Source: an uncultured Muribaculaceae bacterium
GTDB lineage: Bacteria > Bacteroidota > Bacteroidia > Bacteroidales > Muribaculaceae
Direction: 5' to 3'
DNA: 60,813 nt
Assembly (NCBI GenBank): GCA_947628305.1
Contig: CANQZG010000023.1
Span: 1 to 60,813, forward strand
The position numbers were made by a program, and so were the translations under genes. Of the stretch, positions 15,955 through 25,048 are shown piece by piece (the first letter of the stretch is position 1; each line of letters opens with the position of its first letter). The notes under the pieces are model-generated. The model had not been told where the DNA came from, searched no databases, and was given only the letters and a program-made list of their open reading frames with translations.

Positions 15955-16484
15955 TAAGGCCCGATGAAATTATAAGGATAGGTCGTTTCGGCAAACCGCA
16001 TGGCATCAATGGCGAAATCTCGGCATCGGTCGACGATAACATCGACACTGACGCGCTGCATTGTATTGTCACGGAAATCGAAGGCCTGTACGTCCCCTTT
16101 TTTATCGAGTCACTACGCATCAAATCGACCGAGACCCTGTTACTCACCATCGACGGAATCGACAGTGACACCGAGGCCAGGAAACTGACCGGACTGCCGG
16201 TGTTCGCCCTTAAACGCGACAATCCGTTTCTTGACGACCCTCACGACGGCGAAGACGGAATGTATGCCGCCGACCTCGTCGGGTTCACTGTCACCGCACC
16301 TGACGGCCGACCCATAGCCGAGATAACCGGGATAGAGGACTCAACCGAAAACGTGCTTTTCATCGGGGAAACAACCGATGGTTCAACGATGTTCATCCCT
16401 GTCGCAGATGAATACATCGAGTCAATCGACACTGAAAACAAGACAATCACCATGGACCTTCCCGAAGGTCTGGAATCCCTATAG
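15951..16484 (+). CDS. rimM: Ribosome maturation factor RimM
   Basis: RimM helps assemble the 30S head by binding S19 and aiding maturation of 16S rRNA. The 177-residue protein has the N-terminal RimM barrel (IRIGRFGKPHGINGEI) and the C-terminal PRC-barrel (DGMYAADLVGFTVTAPDG, LFIPVADEYI-type end). Length is normal. It overlaps the DUF4290 gene by 4 bp and is followed 5 bp later by a small hypothetical gene. Confidence 0.94.
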   Translation: MIRPDEIIRIGRFGKPHGINGEISASVDDNIDTDALHCIVTEIEGLYVPFFIESLRIKSTETLLLTIDGIDSDTEARKLTGLPVFALKRDNPFLDDPHDGEDGMYAADLVGFTVTAPDGRPIAEITGIEDSTENVLFIGETTDGSTMFIPVADEYIESIDTENKTITMDLPEGLESL

Positions 16485-16489
16485 AGAAA

Positions 16490-16795
16490 ATGGAACTATA
16501 CGACGAAGACAACGCCATCCGATTCATCAGAGAGAATGTTTCGCCCCAGATAGCGTCAGCCTACGACAACGACGAGTTTGTCAATATCATCGACATGATA
16601 ATGGACTGGTATGACCGCAACGGAATGCTCGACCTGAATATCGAGGACGAGGACGACGAGGTGGACATCGATGAACTTGTCGGATACGTGACGCGTTTAC
16701 TCAAGAAAGACCGCGACGCCAAGATGCGCCCCGAACATGTAAAGGAGGTGGTCGAGGCCGAAATCGCTTACGAGGAATCAATCGCCAAATTTTGA
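16490..16795 (+). CDS. Small acidic conserved protein
   Basis: The 101-residue protein is predicted helical and strongly acidic (EDEDDEVDIDELVG in the middle), with no signal peptide or known motif. It starts 5 bp after rimM and ends 5 bp before an OmpA-like gene, so it belongs to the same unit. It is probably a conserved Bacteroidales protein; function unknown. Confidence 0.8.
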   Translation: MELYDEDNAIRFIRENVSPQIASAYDNDEFVNIIDMIMDWYDRNGMLDLNIEDEDDEVDIDELVGYVTRLLKKDRDAKMRPEHVKEVVEAEIAYEESIAKF

Positions 16796-16800
16796 GATAG

Positions 16801-17445
16801 ATGAACAGGGGATGCTTATTGACACTATTCGCCGCTATGTCACTGCCCGTGGCAAACATCGTTCACGCCCGTGAACAAGAATACAAAGACCCATACGAGG
16901 CGTATGACAAAATCGAGCACTGGGACCTTGACATCGATGACAACATCGATGCCCCGGCGATTCCCGACGCCGAGAAACCGGCGGTCAGGAAATACATGAA
17001 AGAACTGTACAAAGACCTTGAAAAACGGAACTATGACGTAGCGTTGGAACGTAATGACGAGGTGGTTGTCATCACACTACCCTCCGATGAGCTTTTCCTC
17101 CCCAACGACACACACCTCTGGAACCGTGCCAACCGACTCCTCTCCCCTTTGAAACCATTGTTCAGCGACCCCGATAACTTCAAGATTGTGGCATCGGTAA
17201 ACACTGACAACACCGGTTCGGAGTCCTATAACCTCAAGCTGTCGGAAGACCGCGAGAAATCTCTGAACGTATGGTTCGAGAAAAACTCCGACCCCGACCT
17301 TGTCTATATTGTATATGGACTCGGCGACACCGACCCCGTCGAGGACAACGACTCGCGCAAAGGCCGTGCCGCCAACCGACGTGTCGAGATATACATCGTG
17401 CCCGGGCCTAAAATCATCGACCTCGCCCACCGCAAGAAACTGTGA
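16801..17445 (+). CDS. OmpA-like envelope protein
   Basis: The 214-residue protein has a signal peptide cleaved near NIVHA (residue 23). The C-terminal half (about 90-210) resembles the OmpA peptidoglycan-binding fold: LSPLKPLFSDPDNFKIVAS, then LKLSEDREKSLNVWF, then the family-typical KGRAANRRVEIYIVPG. It is probably periplasmic and associated with peptidoglycan. No barrel or lipobox is seen. It is the last gene of the rimM unit. Confidence 0.82.
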   Translation: MNRGCLLTLFAAMSLPVANIVHAREQEYKDPYEAYDKIEHWDLDIDDNIDAPAIPDAEKPAVRKYMKELYKDLEKRNYDVALERNDEVVVITLPSDELFLPNDTHLWNRANRLLSPLKPLFSDPDNFKIVASVNTDNTGSESYNLKLSEDREKSLNVWFEKNSDPDLVYIVYGLGDTDPVEDNDSRKGRAANRRVEIYIVPGPKIIDLAHRKKL

Positions 17446-17473
17446 CACAGCCACGATTCTACCGTAATTTTTG

Positions 17474-17481
17474 TAATTTTG
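17474..17481 (+). promoter_or_regulatory. Putative -7 box for proS
   Basis: TAATTTTG matches the TAnnTTTG consensus and lies 45 bp before the proS ATG. No clear -33 TTTG is present at the usual distance. Confidence 0.5.
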
Positions 17482-17525
17482 CAGAGAAAATAAAATTAAT
17501 TTAATCAAATTCATCATATCAAGCA

Positions 17526-19007
17526 ATGGCAATTGAACTGAAAGACCTTACCAAGCGTCAGGATAACTACTCACAATGGTACAACGACCTTGTCATCAAA
17601 GCCGACCTGGCCGAACAATCGGCGGTACGCGGCTGTATGGTTATCAAACCATACGGATATGCGATATGGGAGAAAATGCAACAACAGCTCGACCGCATGT
17701 TCAAGGAGACAGGCCATGTCAACGCCTATTTCCCGCTCTTGATACCCAAGTCGTTCCTTAGTCGCGAAGCCGACCATGTCGAAGGGTTCGCCAAAGAATG
17801 CGCCGTAGTGACCCACTACCGTCTGAAGAACGCGCCCGACGGTTCAGGCGTGGTCGTAGACCCTGCGGCCAAGCTCGAGGAGGAACTAATCATACGCCCG
17901 ACATCGGAAACCATAATATGGAACACCTACCGCAACTGGATTCACTCCTACCGTGACCTGCCCATCCTGTGCAACCAGTGGGCCAACGTGTTCCGTTGGG
18001 AAATGCGCACTCGCATGTTCCTGCGTACCGCCGAATTCCTGTGGCAGGAGGGCCACACCGCCCATGCCACCCGCGAGGAGGCTCTTGACGAGGCGGTAAA
18101 GATGCTCAACGTCTACGCCGATTTTGCCGAGAAATATATGGCAGTCCCTGTCATCAAGGGCGTAAAGAGCGCCAACGAGCGTTTCGCCGGCGCACTCGAG
18201 ACATTCACAATCGAGGCCATGATGCAGGACGGTAAGGCACTCCAGAGCGGCACATCCCACTTCCTGGGCCAGAACTTCGCCAAGGCATTCGATGTCACAT
18301 TCGTCAACAAGGAGAATAAACCTGAATATGTATGGGCCACATCATGGGGTGTATCGACACGCCTGATGGGCGCACTCATCATGACCCACTCCGATGACAA
18401 CGGCCTCGTGCTTCCGCCCCATCTCGCCCCGATTCAGGTCGTTATTGTCCCGATATACAAGAACAACGAACAACGCGACGAAATCACCGCCAAGGTGACA
18501 CCAATTGTGGAAGTCCTGCGCAAGCGTGGCATCAGTGTCAAATATGACGACGCCGACAACCGTCGCCCCGGTTTCAAATTCGCCGACTACGAGCTTAAAG
18601 GTGTGCCCGTGCGCCTTGCAATCGGTGCCCGGGACCTCGCTAACGGGACTGTCGAGGTCATGCGTCGTGACACATTGCAAAAGAGCGTCGAGCAGCTTGA
18701 CGGCATCGTTGACCGCATTGGTGCACTCCTTGAGGAAATACAAGACAATATATATCAGAAAGCATTGAAGCACCGTGAGTCAATGACACGCACAGTCGAG
18801 ACCTACGATGAATTTAAGGAAGAAATCGAGAAAGGCGGTTTCATCCTCGCACACTGGGACGGCACCCCTGAGACCGAAGAAAAAATCAAGGAGGAGACCA
18901 AGGCGACAATACGCTGCATCCCTCTTGACGGGGACAAGACACCCGGCAAATGTATGGTCACCGGCAAACCGTCGGCACAGCGTGTGATTTTTGCCCGCAA
19001 CTATTGA
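17526..19007 (+). CDS. proS: Prolyl-tRNA synthetase, archaeal/eukaryal-like type
   Basis: It charges tRNA-Pro with proline. The 493-residue class II synthetase lacks the bacterial editing insertion and has the archaeal-like layout: motif 2 region [19 protein letters not shown] with GHTAHAT, motif 3 around [13 protein letters not shown], an anticodon-binding domain ([11 protein letters not shown] onward), and a C-terminal domain ending in FARNY. The terminal Tyr is characteristic of this ProRS type. The stop codon overlaps the next gene's start by one base (TGATG). Confidence 0.95.
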   Translation: MAIELKDLTKRQDNYSQWYNDLVIKADLAEQSAVRGCMVIKPYGYAIWEKMQQQLDRMFKETGHVNAYFPLLIPKSFLSREADHVEGFAKECAVVTHYRLKNAPDGSGVVVDPAAKLEEELIIRPTSETIIWNTYRNWIHSYRDLPILCNQWANVFRWEMRTRMFLRTAEFLWQEGHTAHATREEALDEAVKMLNVYADFAEKYMAVPVIKGVKSANERFAGALETFTIEAMMQDGKALQSGTSHFLGQNFAKAFDVTFVNKENKPEYVWATSWGVSTRLMGALIMTHSDDNGLVLPPHLAPIQVVIVPIYKNNEQRDEITAKVTPIVEVLRKRGISVKYDDADNRRPGFKFADYELKGVPVRLAIGARDLANGTVEVMRRDTLQKSVEQLDGIVDRIGALLEEIQDNIYQKALKHRESMTRTVETYDEFKEEIEKGGFILAHWDGTPETEEKIKEETKATIRCIPLDGDKTPGKCMVTGKPSAQRVIFARNY

Positions 19008-19963
19008 TGGAACATAAACCTCGCATAGCCATAGTCATGCCTTGCTACAACGAGGAGGAGGCGTTGCCGTTATCGGCAATGCACCTCCTCGGTTTGCTTG
19101 ACCGCATGGCTGCAAACGGTCTTATATCAGACGACAGTTATCTGTTGTGCAGCAACGACGGGAGCACCGACAGTACATGGAGGACTATATGCAGCCTCCA
19201 TTCAACCGACCATCGCGTCAAGGGCATATCCCTCGCCCACAACCGAGGGCATCAATACGCCCTCTTGGCGGGTCTCATGGCTGTCAGAGGGCATTGTGAC
19301 GCCGCAATATCAATCGACGCCGACCTGCAGGACGACCCCGAGGCGATTGTCGAGATGGTGCACCTATTCAACCAAGGGACTGAAATCGTATACGGCGTAA
19401 GGTCCAACCGCGACACCGATACATGGTTCAAACGCGCCACCGCCCACTGGTTCTATTCCTTTCAACGTTCAATGGGTCTAAACACAGTGTATGACCATGC
19501 CGATTATCGGCTGATGAGCGCACGCGCCCTTGACTTGTTGAGCGAGTATGGCGACAGCAACCTGTTCCTGCGCGGAATTATCCCACAACTCGGACTCACA
19601 ACCGCCACGGTCGATTACCGTCGTGCATCCCGGGTGGCCGGAGAATCGAAATACCCTCTCGGAAAAATGATAAGTTTTTCAATCGACGGGATAACATCGT
19701 TCACGGCACGCCCCATCAGGCTCATATTCATCGTGGGCCTTGTGATGCTCCTGCTCGACATACTGGTCGCCCTATATGTATTTACATCCTATTTCCGACA
19801 TCAAGTCATATCAGGATGGGCCTCAATAATGCTGTCGATATGGTTCATCGGCAGTCTCACGCTGATGGCTATAGGCATCGTCGGTGAATATATCGGCAAA
19901 ATTTTCGTCGAGGTCAAGGGGCATCCGCGATATGCTATCAGTGAACAATTAACCGACTGGTGA
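19007..19963 (+). CDS. Family 2 membrane glycosyltransferase (DPM1/GtrB-like)
   Basis: The 318-residue protein has a cytosolic GT-A catalytic domain at about 1-230 (IAIVMPCYNEEEALP; LCSNDGSTDSTW; the metal-binding DADLQDDP near 103; YRRASRVAGESKYPLGKM). Two C-terminal membrane helices follow (about 240-265 and 275-300). This layout is typical of enzymes that load a sugar onto polyprenyl phosphate. The start is set at 19007, overlapping the proS stop, because the GT fold begins right there. The sugar cannot be told from sequence. Confidence 0.88.
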   Translation: MEHKPRIAIVMPCYNEEEALPLSAMHLLGLLDRMAANGLISDDSYLLCSNDGSTDSTWRTICSLHSTDHRVKGISLAHNRGHQYALLAGLMAVRGHCDAAISIDADLQDDPEAIVEMVHLFNQGTEIVYGVRSNRDTDTWFKRATAHWFYSFQRSMGLNTVYDHADYRLMSARALDLLSEYGDSNLFLRGIIPQLGLTTATVDYRRASRVAGESKYPLGKMISFSIDGITSFTARPIRLIFIVGLVMLLLDILVALYVFTSYFRHQVISGWASIMLSIWFIGSLTLMAIGIVGEYIGKIFVEVKGHPRYAISEQLTDW

Positions 19964-19964
19964 A

Positions 19965-20243
19965 ATGGAAAATAAAAATTTTATAACAACCCTGTCCAAA
20001 CGGCTCAAACAAGATTCAGACACCACGGCCACACTCGTGAGCGCACTGACTTCGGCCATAACCGATATATGCTCCGACATGGACTCCGTGGCAATCCCGG
20101 GATTCGGGACATTCCAACCTCTGAAGACCGATGAACATGTAGAGACCGATGAAAACGGCCTACGCCGTCTCATGCCTCCATCGATAAAGCTAACATTCAA
20201 GGATAGCATCCTGCTACGTAAAAAACTGACCGCCGGACAATGA
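19965..20243 (+). CDS. HU/IHF-family DNA-binding protein
   Basis: The 92-residue protein matches the HU fold: an N-terminal two-helix part, then IPGFGTFQPLKTDE, with the last strand SIKLTFKDSILLRKKL. Three bases separate it from the glycosyltransferase, and its end overlaps the next HU-domain gene by 4 bp. It is probably nucleoid-associated, but the arm residues differ from canonical HU (the RNPxTG-like tip is not seen), so it may be a specialised member. Confidence 0.85.
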   Translation: MENKNFITTLSKRLKQDSDTTATLVSALTSAITDICSDMDSVAIPGFGTFQPLKTDEHVETDENGLRRLMPPSIKLTFKDSILLRKKLTAGQ

Positions 20244-20977
20244 ACAACAAAATCACATTCAATCAGCTAAGCGAACGCGTGGCAACGGCAACGGGATTAT
20301 CCCTCCCGGGGGCCGAATCGATGATAAAAGAGTTTTTCGCACTGGTATCAGATTCACTTCTGTCGGGCGAAAGTGTCAGTGTAAACGGATTAGGGACATT
20401 CTCCCTTTCAGGGGACGCAACCGCCCCGGTTTCATTTATATCCGATGAAGAAACCCAGACCCGTGTCAACGCGCCGTTCTCACTGTTTCAACCCGAAGTA
20501 CTCGGCAACGGTGTGACCGAAGAACTGCTTGCCTCGGCATCGGCCGATGAAACCGCGCCCCAACCTGAAAGGAGCATACAAACCACTGAACCTACCGCTG
20601 AAACGGTACAAGTAAATAATGACGAAGTTGAGGCCACTGTGAGTGAAACGTATGAAACACCGGTATATCACCAACCGCCTGTTGTAGTACCTCCTGTTGT
20701 CATTCCATCAATCCCTGACAACACACCTCCTGTCCAAGAAACCGTAGCTGATGAGCCCCCGGCTTTTAACAACGAGGCTGAACAGGGACAAACCGTAAAC
20801 GAAGAAACGACATATTATCAGGCCGATAACGAGGAGGTTGACGAACCGGTTGACAACGGAGAATCCAACTCTCGGTTCGGCATAGGATTCATCGTCGGCC
20901 TCATCACAGGACTGGCCATCGGGGCATTGGGCGTGTTTATCTACATGAGCGAGACAATGTCATCAGTCAGGCCATAA
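20240..20977 (+). CDS. HU-domain protein with acidic linker and membrane anchor
   Basis: The 245-residue protein has an N-terminal HU-like domain (about 1-85: FNQLSERVATATGLSLPGAE, VNGLGTFSLSG) and a long Glu/Pro/Val/Thr-rich, probably disordered linker (about 95-205). One membrane helix lies at about 213-236 (FIVGLITGLAIGALGVFIYM). No signal peptide is present, so the HU domain should face the cytoplasm and tether DNA, or a partner, to the inner membrane; this is inference. It is translationally coupled to the preceding HU gene. Confidence 0.83.
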   Translation: MNNKITFNQLSERVATATGLSLPGAESMIKEFFALVSDSLLSGESVSVNGLGTFSLSGDATAPVSFISDEETQTRVNAPFSLFQPEVLGNGVTEELLASASADETAPQPERSIQTTEPTAETVQVNNDEVEATVSETYETPVYHQPPVVVPPVVIPSIPDNTPPVQETVADEPPAFNNEAEQGQTVNEETTYYQADNEEVDEPVDNGESNSRFGIGFIVGLITGLAIGALGVFIYMSETMSSVRP

Positions 20978-21034
20978 CCTAATGTTTAATAAGCTAAACG
21001 ATAAATAGATAAAATTAACACAACGTTTCACATT

Positions 21035-21060
21035 TATATTTGTTGTAATTTATAATTTTG
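21035..21060 (+). promoter_or_regulatory. Putative promoter region of the Bat operon
   Basis: Two exact TAnnTTTG boxes (TATATTTG 21035-21042 and TAATTTTG 21053-21060) lie about 85-105 bp before the MoxR gene. Neither has a clear TTTG at the standard spacing. They imply an untranslated leader of about 80-100 nt. Confidence 0.45.
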
Positions 21061-21144
21061 TGTCCTAAAAGTCGGGTAATGTAACATCATCTCACGGCTT
21101 GACCGTGCAATTATAATTATAATCATTATACTCTCTAAAAGACT

Positions 21145-22140
21145 ATGACCGATTCGGTAAACATCAGAGAAATCAGTGACATAGTGGCTTCTAAAAGCAA
21201 CTTTGTCAACCTCATCACCCAGGGAATGAACCAGACGATTGTTGGTCAGAAACATCTGATTGACTCCCTGCTGGTCGCGCTCCTAAGCAACGGGCATGTA
21301 CTTCTTGAAGGTGTCCCGGGACTTGCGAAGACACTTGCCATCAAGACCCTGTCACAGCTCATCGACGCCAAATACAGCCGCATACAGTTCACTCCCGACC
21401 TTCTGCCGGCCGACGTCCTCGGTACAATGATATACAGCGTCCAGAAAGAGCAGTTCCAGATTAAACGCGGTCCGATATTCGCCAACTTCGTGCTCGCCGA
21501 CGAAATCAACCGCGCCCCGGCCAAGGTGCAGAGCGCGTTACTCGAGGCGATGCAGGAGCGACAGGTCACAATCGGCGAACGCACATTCAAACTCGACGAG
21601 CCGTTCCTGGTCATGGCGACACAAAACCCCATCGAGCAGGAAGGCACCTATCCCCTGCCGGAGGCCCAGGTTGACCGTTTCCTGTTGAAAGTCGTCATCG
21701 GATACCCGACCAAAGAGGACGAGAAGATGATTATACGACAGAACATCGCCCCGGTCAAGACCGAGGTGCGTCCAATCGTGCGGCCTGAAGAAATAATCGA
21801 TGCACAGAGCATCGTGGAACGCATCTACCTCGATGAGAAAATCGAGCGTTACATCGTTGATATAGTTTTCGCGACACGTTTCCCCGCCGAATACAACCTC
21901 AAGGACCTCGCCGGCATCATTTCATTCGGAGCGTCACCACGTGCATCCATCAGCCTCGCACGCGCATCACGCGCCTACGCATTCCTGCGCCGCCGCGGAT
22001 ATGTGATACCCGAGGATGTCAGGGCCGTATGCCACGACGTGCTTCGTCACCGCATAGGCCTGTCCTACGAGGCCGAGGCGAACAATATAACCGCCGACGA
22101 TATTATATCTGAAATACTCGACAAGGTCGAAGTTCCCTGA
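21145..22140 (+). CDS. moxR: MoxR-type AAA+ ATPase of the Bat operon
   Basis: The 331-residue AAA+ ATPase shows Walker A (GVPGLAKTLAIK, near 55-66), Walker B (VLADEINRAP), a sensor region ATQNPIEQEGTYPLPEAQ and an AAA lid. MoxR proteins act as chaperones for VWA-domain partners. Here it heads the operon with a DUF58 protein and the VWA proteins BatA/BatB, 10 bp before the next gene. The Bat operon is linked to aerotolerance in Bacteroides. Confidence 0.94.
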   Translation: MTDSVNIREISDIVASKSNFVNLITQGMNQTIVGQKHLIDSLLVALLSNGHVLLEGVPGLAKTLAIKTLSQLIDAKYSRIQFTPDLLPADVLGTMIYSVQKEQFQIKRGPIFANFVLADEINRAPAKVQSALLEAMQERQVTIGERTFKLDEPFLVMATQNPIEQEGTYPLPEAQVDRFLLKVVIGYPTKEDEKMIIRQNIAPVKTEVRPIVRPEEIIDAQSIVERIYLDEKIERYIVDIVFATRFPAEYNLKDLAGIISFGASPRASISLARASRAYAFLRRRGYVIPEDVRAVCHDVLRHRIGLSYEAEANNITADDIISEILDKVEVP

Positions 22141-22149
22141 TAGACGACT

Positions 22150-23025
22150 ATGGATGCAAACGAGCTTCTGAAAAAAGTCAGAAAAATTGAAATCAAGACA
22201 CGCGGACTGTCATCCAATATCTTCGCCGGTGAATATCACTCGGCGTTCAAAGGGCGTGGCATGACTTTTTCGGAGGTAAGGGAATATCAGTATGGCGATG
22301 ACATCCGTGACATCGACTGGAATGTAACCGCGCGCCACAATCATCCCTACGTTAAAGTATATGAGGAGGAACGCGAACTGACAGTCATGTTGCTAATCGA
22401 TGTCTCACGGAGCGGACTTTTCGGCGCTGTAGGTGAGGAAAAGCGAGAAATTATCGCCGAAATCGCCGCCACCATCGCATTCTCGGCGATACAGAACAAT
22501 GACAAAATCGGGGTGATTTTTTTCTCTGATAAAATCGAGAAGTTCATTCCTCCGAAAAAAGGGAAAAAACACATCCTGTTCATTATACGCGAGTTACTCG
22601 ACTTCAAGCCGGAGAATCCAGGTACTGACATCTCGGTTGTTCTGCGTTACTTCACCGATGCGTTGAAAAAACGCTGTACGACATTCCTTATCTCCGACTT
22701 TATCGACAACCACGATTATTCGCGGGCATTGTCAATCGCATCAAACAAGCATGACCTCATAGCCGTGCAGGTTTATGACAAACGCGACGCACAGATTCCC
22801 GATGTTGGGTTAATCAGAATCTCTGATTTCGAAACCGGGGATGAACGTTGGATTAACACTTCCTCGGGCCGTGTTCGCAAAGCCTTCAACAAGTGGTGGT
22901 ATCAGCGTCAACAGGAGATGACAGAGACGATGAACCGTTCAAAAGTCGATATTGCATCAATCGCCACCGACGAGGACTATGTAAAGGCTCTGATGGGTCT
23001 TTTCAGACGTCGCGGTGTGAGATAA
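22150..23025 (+). CDS. DUF58-family VWA-like protein
   Basis: The 291-residue cytosolic protein carries the DUF58 signature around residues 45-65 (EVREYQYGDDIRDIDWN) and then a VWA-like fold (VMLLIDVSRSGLFG, with a partial MIDAS DVSRS). DUF58 proteins are the usual partner next to MoxR. It is placed between moxR and a membrane protein, with gaps of 10-20 bp, so it is part of the Bat operon. Confidence 0.92.
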   Translation: MDANELLKKVRKIEIKTRGLSSNIFAGEYHSAFKGRGMTFSEVREYQYGDDIRDIDWNVTARHNHPYVKVYEEERELTVMLLIDVSRSGLFGAVGEEKREIIAEIAATIAFSAIQNNDKIGVIFFSDKIEKFIPPKKGKKHILFIIRELLDFKPENPGTDISVVLRYFTDALKKRCTTFLISDFIDNHDYSRALSIASNKHDLIAVQVYDKRDAQIPDVGLIRISDFETGDERWINTSSGRVRKAFNKWWYQRQQEMTETMNRSKVDIASIATDEDYVKALMGLFRRRGVR

Positions 23026-23044
23026 CCACCTCAATCAATCGTTT

Positions 23045-24031
23045 ATGAAACTGTTTTCACGACATATTATCACGCTCCTGGCGTTCCTATCCATGTCGGT
23101 CTCTGCATCGGCGTTAAAACCTACAATCTCTGCGACAATAGACTCGACCGTCATGGTGATGGGGCGGCAGACAACAGTACACCTTGAGATTGTCAAGGAC
23201 GCAAATTCCAAGGGCGAACTTGTCCCTCCGGGTGACATAATCATGAACGGGGTGGAGACATCGGCCATAGGCGAGTCTGAAAGCTCCGATATAGGCAGTG
23301 GACGCTATTCGGTAAAACAGGATATAACAATCCAGTCTTTCGACTCGGGTATTTATATGCTTCCACCATTTGCCTTTGTTGAAAACGGCGAGACAATCAA
23401 GTCCAATCAAGTTGTGCTGAAGGTACTTCCTGTCCCGGTGGACTCAATGAAAACCGTTCATGATTTTGCCGATGTCGTGGATGTAAAACGTGAATTCATG
23501 GATTACATGCCCGACTGGGCCGTGAACTACGGGATATGGATATTACTTGCGCTCGCCCTGATTGCAATGGGTGTCGCCGGCTATTTCTTATACAAGAAAA
23601 ATGGCGGAATACGTCTCACGCCCAAGAAAGCGGAGCCGCCATACAATGTGGCTATGCGCGAACTTAACAGACTTAAGAACGAGAATCTATGTGAGCAGGG
23701 CCGTGAACGTGAATATTACACCCGTCTCACCGAAATCCTGCGCGTGTACCTTGACACACGTTTCGGCATCAACGCCATGGAGATGACCTCAAGCCAGATT
23801 TTGGACGCATTGCAACAGAACGAAACAGCCGCCATGTCAAAGAAATACATGGAGCAAGTGCTCGAGGTCGCCGACTTCGTAAAATTCGCTAAAGTAAGGC
23901 CACTTCCCCAGGACAACGCCGAGGCGTTCAATTCGGCCATAAAATTCATCGAAGACACCAAGCCACTCCCCGAGACCGATGAAGACGCTTCATCCGAGGC
24001 CAAAGGCGTGCATCCCGAGTCAAAGAAATAA
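23045..24031 (+). CDS. Bat-operon membrane protein with periplasmic beta-domain
   Basis: The 328-residue protein has a signal peptide (cleavage near SASA, about residue 22), a BatD-like beta-sandwich periplasmic domain (about 25-150) and one membrane helix (about 164-186). A cytosolic helical domain (about 200-300) contains RLKNENLCEQGREREYY and LRVYLDTRFGINAMEMTSS. The tail is acidic and disordered. It lies between the DUF58 gene and batA and is commonly present at this spot in Bacteroidota. Role unknown; probably a structural partner of the VWA proteins. Confidence 0.85.
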   Translation: MKLFSRHIITLLAFLSMSVSASALKPTISATIDSTVMVMGRQTTVHLEIVKDANSKGELVPPGDIIMNGVETSAIGESESSDIGSGRYSVKQDITIQSFDSGIYMLPPFAFVENGETIKSNQVVLKVLPVPVDSMKTVHDFADVVDVKREFMDYMPDWAVNYGIWILLALALIAMGVAGYFLYKKNGGIRLTPKKAEPPYNVAMRELNRLKNENLCEQGREREYYTRLTEILRVYLDTRFGINAMEMTSSQILDALQQNETAAMSKKYMEQVLEVADFVKFAKVRPLPQDNAEAFNSAIKFIEDTKPLPETDEDASSEAKGVHPESKK

Positions 24032-24043
24032 TCAACGACAACA

Positions 24044-25030
24044 ATGTTATTAGCTAATCCACAATACCTCTGGTTACTGTTACTGCTTATTCCGATAGTG
24101 GTGTGGTATGTGATGAAGCACGCCCGGCTACACGCCGCCGTCCATGTTTCATCTACCGCGCCGTTCAACGGTGTGCCCCGTTCATGGAAACAATATGCAG
24201 TCCATTTCCAGTTCGTCCTGAGAATACTCACCCTCGCGACACTAATCATCATCCTTTGTCGTCCGCAGACACGTGATTCCTGGCGAACATCATCGACCGA
24301 GGGCACCGACATCATCCTCGCCCTCGACATCTCGACAAGTATGCTCGCGCGTGATTTTTCGCCTAACCGTTTTGAATCGGCCAAGGAGGTGGCGTCACGG
24401 TTTGTCAGCGGTCGAGAGACCGACAATATGGGAGTGGTGATTTTCGCAGCCGAGAGTTTCACCGGTGTCCCCATGACCAATGACCGCTCGCTTGTCTCCA
24501 ACTATATACATGACATCTCGATGGGGATGCTCAACGACGGGACCGCAATAGGCGACGGACTTGCAACCTCCATCAACCGCATAAAGGAAGGCAAGGCCAA
24601 ATCCAAGAGCATCATCCTCCTGACCGATGGCTCTAACAACACCGGCAATGTCGCGCCGCTCACCGCCGCCAAGATTGCCAAAAAGATGGGTATCAAGGTA
24701 TATACAATCGGTGTCGGCACAAACGGCACCGCCCCTTACCCCCAACAGAACGCGTTCGGAGGGATTGAATACGTGCGCATGCCGGTTGTAATTGACGAGG
24801 CCACCCTTAAAAACATATCGGATATGACCGGGGGCAAGTATTTCCGCGCAACTGACAACAAAGTCCTGAATAATATTTTCAACGAGATTGACCGTCTTGA
24901 AAAGACGCGCATGGATGTCAAGAGTTTTTCACAGACCGAGGACGATTTCACACTGTGGGCAGCCATTGCACTCGCACTGCTCGCGTTACAGTTACTCATC
25001 AAGTTCACTGTCCTGCGTGCCATCCCCTAA
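24044..25030 (+). CDS. batA: BatA, VWA-domain membrane protein
   Basis: The 328-residue protein has two N-terminal membrane helices (about 5-22 and 58-77), a VWA domain (about 87-290) with intact MIDAS (DISTS near 92; the ILLTDGSNNTG segment) and a C-terminal helix (about 305-325). The VWA domain binds a metal ion and a protein partner, expected to be remodelled by MoxR. It lies 13 bp after the preceding gene and 19 bp before batB. Confidence 0.92.
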   Translation: MLLANPQYLWLLLLLIPIVVWYVMKHARLHAAVHVSSTAPFNGVPRSWKQYAVHFQFVLRILTLATLIIILCRPQTRDSWRTSSTEGTDIILALDISTSMLARDFSPNRFESAKEVASRFVSGRETDNMGVVIFAAESFTGVPMTNDRSLVSNYIHDISMGMLNDGTAIGDGLATSINRIKEGKAKSKSIILLTDGSNNTGNVAPLTAAKIAKKMGIKVYTIGVGTNGTAPYPQQNAFGGIEYVRMPVVIDEATLKNISDMTGGKYFRATDNKVLNNIFNEIDRLEKTRMDVKSFSQTEDDFTLWAAIALALLALQLLIKFTVLRAIP

Positions 25031-25048
25031 CGATTCAGTAATGAGACT

